Below the pieces are notes generated by a model. The model worked only from the letters and a program-made list of their open reading frames with translations, did not search any database and was not told the DNA's origin. Positions 1 to 5,666 of a DNA stretch of 6,310 nucleotides are shown one piece after another. Origin of the DNA: Nanobdellota archaeon (lineage in GTDB: Archaea > Nanobdellota > Nanobdellia > Pacearchaeales > GW2011-AR1); contig JAUYIO010000036.1 of assembly GCA_030688225.1 (NCBI GenBank), forward strand, positions 1 to 6,310, given 5' to 3'. A program made the position numbers and the translations under genes. Each line of letters opens with the position of its first letter. Positions within the stretch are counted from its first letter, which is position 1.

Positions 1-911
1 CTCAATTGAGTCCCGCAAACAGAAGGAACATTATTGAAAGCAGAGCAAACAGCGCCTTTAATTGATTCAGCATCTCTTGCAACATCAACCTTAACTCCGT
101 TAATAACAATCGTTGGCGAACCTGTAACTCCAAGCGCCTGAGCACGAGCAGAAGCATCAGACAACAAATCTCCTCCTTGAGAATTCACACAAGACAAAAC
201 TGCATCAGAATCAATTCCTAAAGATTTCATTAATTTTACAGATTCTGTTTTATCACAGCTAACATCCTGAGTCTGACCACATTTAGGATAAATATTTGCT
301 ACAAAACCGGAAGCATAATTCCAATATTTTTCAGGAGCAATTTTTTGTATGCATTCCTGGATTTTATTTTCCTGAGTTTCAAAAGCTCCATGTCCGTCGT
401 AATACAAAACAGCCTTAAATTCTACACTATCTCCAAGCAATGAAACAACTTCAGCCATAGGAGCCTGAGCTTGAACACCATATGGACAATAACTCCAAAT
501 AAATAATTCAACAACAGGTTTATCTGTTTTAGGAATATCCTTGGAAGATTGTCTGTTATTGATATTCTCTTGAGGGAGGATTGAAATTAAATTATTCCCG
601 ATAATAAACCCTGAAGGCGTTACATAAAAAGGAACATCGCTTCCTTGGTAAAGAGTATTTATCTTGTAAATCCCGTCAGAACTTTCAACATTTTTAACAG
701 TAAATCCAGGATAACCAACAGAAGAAAGATAACTAACCAAATTATCTCCTGCTTCTTTTTCAGAAATCACATTCCCTGAAAACCCGAGAAAACTATTCAT
801 TAATAATATAAGAACCAAAACACCAAGAATAAATGTTGACAAAATCCAGGGATTCTCTCTAATTCTAAAAGTCAAACTTTCTTTTCCCCCCTTATCTTCT
901 TCCATATCCAT
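1..911 (-). CDS. Membrane-anchored thioredoxin-fold protein, DsbA/GILT-like with CPYG active site (partial, 3' end outside window)
   Basis: Reading in from the left edge, 303 codons are open and no stop is reached, so the C-terminus is missing. The N-terminus is charged (about residues 1-20), followed by one hydrophobic segment (about 22-44), so the protein is probably anchored with its body outside the cell. Residues about 60-112 (IYKIN...VPFYVTPSG) resemble the small beta-rich segment that precedes the thioredoxin fold in DsbC-like proteins. The thioredoxin-like domain follows: strand VVELFIWSY, then CPYG at 142-145, and a cis-proline loop TGSPT at 263-267. The active site has one cysteine; the usual second one is glycine. 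Further cysteines lie at 187, 211, 219, 241, 289 and 299, a layout recalling GILT-type thiol reductases (from memory). The ATG at 911 is chosen over the in-frame ATG at 905 because a TATA-like box sits 22-29 bases upstream of it. Role inferred: extracytoplasmic thiol-disulfide chemistry. Confidence 0.8.
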   Translation of the reverse strand, partial: MDMEEDKGGKESLTFRIRENPWILSTFILGVLVLILLMNSFLGFSGNVISEKEAGDNLVSYLSSVGYPGFTVKNVESSDGIYKINTLYQGSDVPFYVTPSGFIIGNNLISILPQENINNRQSSKDIPKTDKPVVELFIWSYCPYGVQAQAPMAEVVSLLGDSVEFKAVLYYDGHGAFETQENKIQECIQKIAPEKYWNYASGFVANIYPKCGQTQDVSCDKTESVKLMKSLGIDSDAVLSCVNSQGGDLLSDASARAQALGVTGSPTIVINGVKVDVARDAESIKGAVCSAFNNVPSVCGTQL

Positions 912-932
912 TAACAAAATAGGAAATATTGT

Positions 933-940
933 CTTAAAAA
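933..940 (-). promoter_or_regulatory. TATA-like box of the thioredoxin-fold gene
   Basis: On the minus strand the box reads TTTTTAAG and occupies -29 to -22 relative to the ATG at 911. This is the same register as the stronger boxes elsewhere in the window and implies a leaderless transcript. No purine-rich BRE is obvious. Confidence 0.5.
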
Positions 941-962
941 CATTGTGGTAATTATACAAACA

Positions 963-971
963 ATTAAAAAT
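963..971 (+). promoter_or_regulatory. TATA-like box of the ATPase-metallopeptidase operon
   Basis: The sequence ATTAAAAAT lies 21-29 bases upstream of the ATG at 992, as expected for a leaderless archaeal transcript starting at the ATG. It is a weaker match than TTTATAAA. It lies back to back with the box at 933-940, so both divergent genes share an 80-base intergenic region. Confidence 0.5.
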
Positions 972-991
972 ATCTTTAACTTTTTCTAATC

Positions 992-2299
992 ATGCCCTAC
1001 AACATAATAGTCGGGAGAAACGAATCAGACAAAAAAGCATTTGGCGAAAGAGGTTTAACAACACTTGGGAAAGGTTATGTAAAAATGGGACAATACACCT
1101 CTCTTTCAAATAAAATCTTGATGGACATTGCAAGAAGCCACGTTGTCTTAGTCGCAGGAAAAAGAGGTTCTGGAAAGTCTTATACTCTAGGAGTAATTGC
1201 AGAAGAACTTTCAAACCTCCCAAGAGAAGTAAATCAAAACATTGCTTCATTAATTTTTGACACAATGGGAATTTATTGGACAATGAAATTCCTCAACGAA
1301 AAAGACAAGGAATTATTGCAAGACTGGAATCTCTCTGCAAAAAATCTTCCTGTAAAAATCTTCGTTCCATTCGGATACTATGAAAATTATCTGGACAAAG
1401 GAATTCCTGTGGATAAAGAATTCGCACTTGACATTTCAGAAATGAATTCAGAAGATTGGATTTTAACATTTGGTTTAGGAATAACAGAACCTGTTTCTGT
1501 ATTAATACAGAGAACGATAACAAGACTGAAAGAAAAAAGAAATTTCAATATCAATGATGTAATATCAAGTTTGGAAAAAGATGAAAAAAGCTCACAAGAA
1601 ATAAAAAATTCTGCAATAAGTTTGTTTGAAGCTGCAAAAACCTGGGGAATTTTCGCAGAAGGAGAAACAAAACCAACAAGAATAACAGATTTAATTTCTG
1701 CAGGAACAACTTCTGTCCTTGATTTAAGCGTTTATAATTCGGTTGGTGCATTCAACGTTAGAGCATTAGTAATAAGCCTTGTTTCAAGAAAAATGTTCAA
1801 TCAAAGAATGGACGCAAGAAAGAAAGAAGAAATAAAAGACATTTCAGGAGGATTTAATTTTTCAACAGAGGAAAAAAAAGAATATCCTCTTGTATGGATG
1901 TTTATAGACGAAGCTCACGAATTTCTTCCTTTGGATAAAAAAACAATTGCAACAGATGCATTAATTCAGCTTTTGAGAGAAGGACGACAACCAGGAATTT
2001 CTCTTGTTCTTGCAACACAACAACCAGGGCAAATTCATAGAGATGTCATGACTCAATCAGACATAGTAATAGCACATAGAGTAACCTCAAAACCAGATTT
2101 AGAAGCACTGAATCATATCATGCAAAGTTATCTTATAGAAAGCATTAAAAAATACATGGACGATTTGCCTGGCTTAAAAGGTTCTGCAATAATTCTTGAC
2201 GACAACTCAGAAAGAATTTATCCAATGAGAATCCGCCCACGATTTACATGGCATGGGGGAGAAGCACCAACTGCAATTAAAGCTGAAAAGAGATTGTAA
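992..2299 (+). CDS. HerA/DUF87-like P-loop ATPase
   Basis: This is a 435-residue protein of the HerA/FtsK superfamily of DNA-pumping or translocating ATPases, which usually act as hexamers. Walker A is GKRGSGKS at 56-63. The segment FDTMGIYW at 89-96 matches the place of the HerA D-x-x-G-E-Y motif. Walker B is WMFIDEAHE at 302-310, with D306 and E307. LLREGRQPG at 327-335 supplies candidate arginine fingers, and LATQQP at 340-345 is the sensor-like motif common in HerA proteins. The middle (about 140-290) is the variable insert with predicted helices. Start: ATG with a TATA-like box 21-29 bases upstream. It shares an operon with the zincin gene, whose ATG follows its stop directly. No NurA nuclease gene, the classical HerA partner, is present here. 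DNA or protein translocation is inferred from the family; the substrate is unknown. Confidence 0.88.
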   Translation: MPYNIIVGRNESDKKAFGERGLTTLGKGYVKMGQYTSLSNKILMDIARSHVVLVAGKRGSGKSYTLGVIAEELSNLPREVNQNIASLIFDTMGIYWTMKFLNEKDKELLQDWNLSAKNLPVKIFVPFGYYENYLDKGIPVDKEFALDISEMNSEDWILTFGLGITEPVSVLIQRTITRLKEKRNFNINDVISSLEKDEKSSQEIKNSAISLFEAAKTWGIFAEGETKPTRITDLISAGTTSVLDLSVYNSVGAFNVRALVISLVSRKMFNQRMDARKKEEIKDISGGFNFSTEEKKEYPLVWMFIDEAHEFLPLDKKTIATDALIQLLREGRQPGISLVLATQQPGQIHRDVMTQSDIVIAHRVTSKPDLEALNHIMQSYLIESIKKYMDDLPGLKGSAIILDDNSERIYPMRIRPRFTWHGGEAPTAIKAEKRL

Positions 2300-2914
2300 A
2301 TGGAAATAAAGAAAAAGAAAATTGCCGATAAAATTTATCTGCTCCGTTTCGCAAAACAAAGAGATTTAACATTAACATTTGTCAGGATTGAAGCATATTA
2401 TGAATCCCCAGAATTCAAAGGAAAAATATTCACAATTGGACAATTCAAAAAATGGTATACAAAAGAAAACAAAGGGAAATTCACATATTATCAAGACTGG
2501 ACAGGGTTTAATGTCCCTTCCAAAGTTCTAAAACCATTCAGAAAAGGATATTTTGACCCTCTTTCAGAACAAGAAGAAAAACTTCTAAAAATTTTTAAGA
2601 AAGAGAAAGGAGAATTTTATATTATCGCTGTTTATGGTAAAAAAAATTTCAGAACATTAAAACATGAAATTGCTCATGCACTTTTTCACACAAATAAAAG
2701 TTACAAGGAAAAAGTCACAAAAATAATAAAAAGATACAAAACAGGAAAAATAAAAAGAGATCTTCTTGCGTCTCATGGCTACAATAAAAAAGTCCTAATT
2801 GATGAGATTCAAGCTTATTGCGTTGCATATGAAAAAGTTTTAAACGCAAATTTCCCAAAAAAAATGCGAGAACAAGTTCAGGAAATTTTTGAGAGATATT
2901 ATCAGATAAAATAG
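2300..2914 (+). CDS. Putative HExxH zinc metallopeptidase (gluzincin-like), unknown family
   Basis: The protein has 204 residues. TLKHEIAHALFHTN at 119-132 contains the HExxH zincin motif: H122 and H126 would bind zinc and E123 would be catalytic. About 43 residues on, LIDEIQAY (166-173) supplies E169 as the likely third, glutamate ligand, as in gluzincins. The N-terminal half (about 25-85) carries an aromatic-rich block, KGKIFTIGQFKKWY and YYQDWTGFNVPS, that looks conserved and may be the substrate or partner surface. There is no signal peptide or membrane segment, so it should be cytoplasmic. The ATG begins one base after the ATPase stop with no intergenic base and no Shine-Dalgarno sequence, which suggests translation by re-initiation and a functional link to the ATPase. 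I recall uncharacterised proteins with this motif set but cannot name the family. Peptidase activity is inferred. Confidence 0.75.
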   Translation: MEIKKKKIADKIYLLRFAKQRDLTLTFVRIEAYYESPEFKGKIFTIGQFKKWYTKENKGKFTYYQDWTGFNVPSKVLKPFRKGYFDPLSEQEEKLLKIFKKEKGEFYIIAVYGKKNFRTLKHEIAHALFHTNKSYKEKVTKIIKRYKTGKIKRDLLASHGYNKKVLIDEIQAYCVAYEKVLNANFPKKMREQVQEIFERYYQIK

Positions 2915-3478
2915 TTATTTCAAAACTCTCGCAACAATTTCTCTAGGAACCCATAGATAAGGAGAGGTTACCCACGGTTGAGCATCATCTAACCATTCAA
3001 CTTTTTCAGAGACAAAAGGAATTCCTTCTAATCCTTGTTTCTTAGCAGTATCTAAAACTCTTTGCATATGAGCAGGATGTGCAACATACAAAATTTTATT
3101 TCCCAAACCTTTACTCTTAATAATTTTTTTGCAATGCTTAAAAATCCCTTCAGTATCAATTTTTGACTTAATCAAACTTGATTCTCCCTCGGCATAATTT
3201 TCCCCAACAAAATAAAAATTCTTTTCTCCACTTCTCATCAAACATTCTCCAATCTCGCTCTGAACAAGAACAGGGATTTCTTTTCCAAAATATTCTCTGG
3301 AATCAATAACTGCTTTAGCCAATTTATAATTGTGAGATTTTTCATCATAATTTGCTCCAAAAGCCATTCCAATAATTAAATTAGGATTAAATGAGGAATC
3401 AGTAAAATAGGTTCTCTCATTTACATCAACAACATTCAATTTCTTTTCTCTATAACTTGTAAGATTTCTAAAATCCAT
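2915..3478 (-). CDS. Hypothetical protein, possible DUF218/YdcF-like fold
   Basis: The product is 187 residues, soluble, and has no signal peptide. A Rossmann-like start is visible in NLIIGMAFGANYD (about 33-45), then a second strand at IPVLVQSE (68-75). A later strand-helix unit, ILYVAHPAHMQRVLDTAKKQ (129-148), has H134, H137 and R140. The end, VEWLDDAQPWVTSP...WVPREIVARVL, resembles the C-terminal part of DUF218 (YdcF/SanA/ElyC) proteins, which I suggest only tentatively. The family's biochemical role is poorly known. The ATG at 3478 is preferred over the in-frame TTG at 3487 because the TATA-like box at 3500-3507 lies at -29 to -22 from the ATG but too close to the TTG. Its stop codon abuts the stop of the convergent metallopeptidase gene with no base between them. 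Confidence 0.72.
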   Translation of the reverse strand: MDFRNLTSYREKKLNVVDVNERTYFTDSSFNPNLIIGMAFGANYDEKSHNYKLAKAVIDSREYFGKEIPVLVQSEIGECLMRSGEKNFYFVGENYAEGESSLIKSKIDTEGIFKHCKKIIKSKGLGNKILYVAHPAHMQRVLDTAKKQGLEGIPFVSEKVEWLDDAQPWVTSPYLWVPREIVARVLK

Positions 3479-3499
3479 AAAACTCAATAAATTAACAAT

Positions 3500-3507
3500 T
3501 TAAAAAA
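3500..3507 (-). promoter_or_regulatory. TATA-like box of the DUF218-like gene
   Basis: On the minus strand the box reads TTTTTTAA and continues with A, at -29 to -22 from the ATG at 3478. It decides between that ATG and the in-frame TTG at 3487. No clear BRE is seen. Confidence 0.5.
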
Positions 3508-3519
3508 CTAACTATTATA

Positions 3520-3533
3520 GAAATCTTTATAAG
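3520..3533 (+). promoter_or_regulatory. BRE plus TATA box of the nucleotidyltransferase gene
   Basis: GAAATC (BRE-like, 3520-3525) is followed directly by TTTATAAG (3526-3533), at -29 to -22 from the ATG at 3555. This is a near-ideal archaeal core promoter for a leaderless transcript. It rules out the upstream in-frame GTG at 3546, which would lie only 13-20 bases from the box. Confidence 0.75.
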
Positions 3534-3554
3534 ATATTTTATTTAGTGATTTTT

Positions 3555-4076
3555 ATGAGTAACCTATCAAAAATTGCAGAAGATTTTGGAAGATTTGTTT
3601 TTCCAATTGTTGAAAGAATAAATGTTCAAGATGTAATGTTATTTGGAGGGGTTGCAAAAGGAGATAAAAATGCAAGAGATATTGATATCTTAATTATTCA
3701 TAAAAACCCAAAGCTGGATAGATTCTCAAAATTGTTAAAAAAAAGAAAATTTTTCTCCACAATAGAAGCAATTTTATATTTGGGAAGAGAATTTCCAGAG
3801 ATAAGATTAAAGGAGAATCTAAACAATGAACCAATATCAACTCTTGTTAAAAAGAAATTACTTGATACCTCCTATATGAATCTTTCATATTTCTCAAACC
3901 CAGAATATATGTCTTTATGGGACTCTTTAAATAGGGACCCAAACTTCGCAAGAAATATTTTTTCTTACGGGAAGTTATATAACCCTTTAACCGGAAAGTA
4001 TGACACCCCTGCTTTATCAAAATATCAATTACCAGAAAGAAAAATCAAACAACTTGAAAATCAACCCTCACCCTAA
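3555..4076 (+). CDS. Nucleotidyltransferase-fold (MNT-like) protein
   Basis: The 173-residue protein shows the signature of polymerase-beta-type minimal nucleotidyltransferases. The strand VQDVMLF leads into GGVAKG (31-36), which corresponds to the usual G-S-x-x-x-G, and then ARDIDILII (40-48), where D42 and D44 would bind the catalytic metals. A third acidic residue is not obvious; D55 or E71 are guesses. The segment FARNIFSYGKLYNP (131-144) resembles the C-terminal helix of MNT proteins. The tail (about 145-173) is polar and proline-containing. Such domains transfer nucleotides to proteins or RNA, and many serve as antitoxins to HEPN toxins. No HEPN partner is adjacent, so a stand-alone role is possible. 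The last 32 bases overlap the 3' end of the convergent trm5-like gene. The start is fixed by the TATA box at 3526-3533. Confidence 0.8.
   Translation: MSNLSKIAEDFGRFVFPIVERINVQDVMLFGGVAKGDKNARDIDILIIHKNPKLDRFSKLLKKRKFFSTIEAILYLGREFPEIRLKENLNNEPISTLVKKKLLDTSYMNLSYFSNPEYMSLWDSLNRDPNFARNIFSYGKLYNPLTGKYDTPALSKYQLPERKIKQLENQPSP
4036..4044 (-). terminator. Possible T-rich terminator after the trm5-like gene
   Basis: Immediately after the TGA stop (4045-4047) the minus strand reads TTTTTCTTT. Archaeal termination often uses such T-runs. In this AT-rich sequence the signal is weak, and it lies inside the opposing nucleotidyltransferase gene. Confidence 0.25.
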
Positions 4077-4815
4077 TTTTATAAGGGGCAATCTCTCCTG
4101 CTTTTTTAATCTTCAGGGTTTTAATTTTCTTTCTTGAAAGTTTTGCTTGTTTCTGAATTTTTTCAACAATTAAATTAATTTCATTTTCTTTACAAAAATC
4201 ATAATAAAAAATTCTTGTTCCTTTCTTACTTAAGGAAAAAGCTTCTCTCAAAAAAGTTTCTTTAAGTTGAGGACGAGGCATAACTATAACATCAAATTTA
4301 GATAATTTTTTAGAAACTTTCTTGATATCTCCATTAATTAAAACAACTCTCTCTTTCAATTTATTCAATTCAATATTCAACTCTGCATATTTGTTAGCTT
4401 TCCTGTTTATTTCATTAGAATAAACTTTTTTTGCCTTTGATTTTTTTGCAATAACAATAGAAAAAGGCCCGACACCTGCAAACATAACCAAGACTTCATC
4501 ACCTTTCTTAATCTTTCCTGCAATCTCTTTTCTCTCGTTACTCAGCCTTGGAGAAAAATAAGTATCATCAACATTAAATCTAAAAACACAATCATTTTCC
4601 CTGTATGAAACTTCTTTTGTTTTCTCCCCTGCAAGATATTTCAAAACAGGCTTCCTCAGTCTTCCTTTTACTTTTCCAACTTTTTCAAGAATTGTTTTAA
4701 TTGCTTTTTGCTTTTTCAATATATTCCCTGCAAATTTTTTCTTCTCTTTCTGTTTAACATCTTTAGAAAAATTCACAATAGCAATATTCCCTAAAACATC
4801 AAATGATCTTACCAT
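4045..4815 (-). CDS. trm5: Trm5/Met-10+ family tRNA (guanine37-N1)-methyltransferase, lacking D1 domain
   Basis: The family uses S-adenosylmethionine to make m1G37 next to the anticodon, preventing frameshifts; relatives (Taw2) act in wyosine synthesis. From the ATG the product is 256 residues. It opens at what is normally the D2 domain ([12 protein letters not shown], 5-16). Next come [13 protein letters not shown] (83-95), the tRNA/SAM-site motif of the family; SAM motif [14 protein letters not shown] (108-120); acidic SNEIN (E135); and NGDI (160-163). The catalytic-loop motif reads MPRPQ (179-183) where characterised Trm5b proteins have NLP. YYDF and a basic C-terminal strand follow. The ATG is preferred over the in-frame TTG at 4824 because the TATA-like box lies 25-32 bases upstream. 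An in-frame TAA at 4840-4842 excludes a longer protein. The 3' end overlaps the convergent gene by 32 bases. The family call is firm; the exact subtype is less so. Confidence 0.85.
   Translation of the reverse strand: MVRSFDVLGNIAIVNFSKDVKQKEKKKFAGNILKKQKAIKTILEKVGKVKGRLRKPVLKYLAGEKTKEVSYRENDCVFRFNVDDTYFSPRLSNERKEIAGKIKKGDEVLVMFAGVGPFSIVIAKKSKAKKVYSNEINRKANKYAELNIELNKLKERVVLINGDIKKVSKKLSKFDVIVMPRPQLKETFLREAFSLSKKGTRIFYYDFCKENEINLIVEKIQKQAKLSRKKIKTLKIKKAGEIAPYKIRVRVDFQVV
4102..4107 (+). terminator. Possible T-run terminator for the nucleotidyltransferase gene
   Basis: Six T residues begin 26 bases after the TAA at 4074-4076 and are followed by further T-rich sequence to about 4135. The site is antisense to the C-terminal codons of the trm5-like gene, so its composition may simply reflect lysine-rich coding on the other strand. 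Confidence 0.22.
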
Positions 4816-4832
4816 AATAAACAAACGAACAG

Positions 4833-4837
4833 AAAAA
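4833..4837 (-). terminator. Possible short T-run after the large membrane protein gene
   Basis: On the minus strand, CTTTTTCT lies about 18 bases past the stop of the gene ending at 4856, just downstream of the TATA-like box for trm5. It might separate the two transcription units. The evidence is composition only. Confidence 0.2.
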
Positions 4838-4839
4838 GA

Positions 4840-4847
4840 TTATTAAA
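4840..4847 (-). promoter_or_regulatory. TATA-like box of the trm5-like gene
   Basis: The minus strand reads TTTAATAA at -32 to -25 from the ATG at 4815, three bases further out than most boxes in this window. A start site a few bases before the ATG is likely. It lies in the 40-base gap between the membrane protein gene and trm5, which suggests trm5 can be transcribed on its own. Confidence 0.45.
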
Positions 4848-4855
4848 TTTATTGA

Positions 4856-5605
4856 TTAATCTCCAAATTCTTCTTCTATATCTCTCTCAAGTTTTCCAGC
4901 TTCTGCTTGTGCTTTTTTAATTTCATTACCAATTCCTCTTACCCAATTCCTAAATTGTTTGTTAAATGTTAAAATAGCGACAGAAAGCCCTAAAACAACC
5001 CATATTGTTATCAAAACCCCATTTGACCTGTCAATATTTTGATAACCTGCAATAAGCTTATAAATTAAAAATCCAGCAAAAAATAACCACAACATAACCT
5101 CAAACATTATTTTTCCAACAGTCATTTGTTGTACTTTCGTATTTGATAAAAGCATAGCAGAAATTAATATCATAACTATAAAAGGGACAATTACTGCAAG
5201 GGTTAATCCAAGAGCACTATAAGTTGTCAAAACTGCAAATACTTCGGAAGGAGCAAGATAGGCAGTAGCTAAAAAACTAATAGGAATTGCAATCAACCAT
5301 TGTAAAGCTGTTTGAGAAGGAATTTTTGCAATATTTAATGCACTGAAAATTATGAAAGTTATGATAATCCAAAACAAGTATTTAGCAACATTCAAATCTA
5401 AACTTCCTTCAGACCAACTTGTAAAAAAATCACTAACAAAACTAGAAGTTGCATGTCCGGTAACAGCTGTTGAATTTTGAGGAACATTTGCATAATTCAA
5501 TGCAATTGCAAAAACAAAAAATGCAGCAATTGCAAGTGCCACAAATTTTTTATCATAAGAAATTTTGTTAGAAACCTTTCTCTTAACCACCTTCTTTTTC
5601 TTCAT
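4856..5605 (-). CDS. Six-pass membrane protein, paralogue of the neighbouring four-pass protein
   Basis: I do not recognise a named family. The 249-residue protein starts with a lysine-rich cytoplasmic stretch (1-20). Membrane segments follow at about 21-38, 74-92, 101-118, 132-153, 165-184 and 197-213, then a charged, probably helical cytoplasmic tail (214-249; KKAQAEAGKLERDIEEEF). Charges fit the positive-inside rule with both ends inside. The first external loop carries TGHATSSFVSDFF, and the loop after segment 3 carries AYLAPSEVFAVLTTYSALG. Residues about 49-125 align with about 29-100 of the protein encoded at 5667-6092, including FVSDFF, AKY, KIP and AYL-P-E. The genes are in tandem 61 bases apart, so they arose by duplication. 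This copy has two extra membrane segments and the tail. The start is fixed by a perfect TATA box at -29 to -22. Function unknown. Confidence 0.85.
   Translation of the reverse strand: MKKKKVVKRKVSNKISYDKKFVALAIAAFFVFAIALNYANVPQNSTAVTGHATSSFVSDFFTSWSEGSLDLNVAKYLFWIIITFIIFSALNIAKIPSQTALQWLIAIPISFLATAYLAPSEVFAVLTTYSALGLTLAVIVPFIVMILISAMLLSNTKVQQMTVGKIMFEVMLWLFFAGFLIYKLIAGYQNIDRSNGVLITIWVVLGLSVAILTFNKQFRNWVRGIGNEIKKAQAEAGKLERDIEEEFGD
5420..5441. repeat. 22-base direct repeat, copy 1 (FVSDFF codons)
   Basis: This stretch is identical to 5979-6000 over 22 bases and encodes, on the minus strand, the FVSDFF core of the external loop of the six-pass protein. It is a remnant of the duplication that produced the two membrane genes, or a sign of strong constraint, rather than a mobile repeat. 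Confidence 0.7.
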
Positions 5606-5626
5606 AATCTATCTAAAGGATTATTA

Positions 5627-5640
5627 TTTATAAACATTTC
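5627..5640 (-). promoter_or_regulatory. BRE plus TATA box of the six-pass membrane protein gene
   Basis: On the minus strand, GAAATG (5640-5635, BRE-like) is followed by TTTATAAA (5634-5627) at -29 to -22 from the ATG at 5605. It is one of the best archaeal core promoters in the window and shows that this gene has its own promoter despite lying behind its paralogue. Confidence 0.78.
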
Positions 5641-5666
5641 TTTAGTTTTGCACATATCTCTTCTTT

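Noticed and set aside
990..1751. Three leucine-rich open frames on the minus strand within the ATPase gene
   Set aside because: They are antisense to a clear ATPase with intact motifs, have low-complexity composition typical of the complement of Lys/Glu-rich coding, and lack promoters in the register seen elsewhere.
992..2914. Defence-system reading (HerA plus effector, as in some antiphage operons)
   Set aside because: HerA-based defence pairs usually carry SIR2, DUF4297 or nuclease effectors; none is seen, and the surrounding genes look housekeeping, with no mobile-element context. It cannot be excluded but has no direct support.
3546..3548. GTG as the start of the nucleotidyltransferase
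   Set aside because: The TATA box at 3526-3533 would be only 13-20 bases upstream, too close; the ATG at 3555 has the correct spacing.
4822..4824. TTG as the start of the trm5-like gene (and likewise TTG at 3485-3487 for the DUF218-like gene)
   Set aside because: Both would place the TATA-like boxes too near the start, and each adds only three residues in front of a well-placed ATG.
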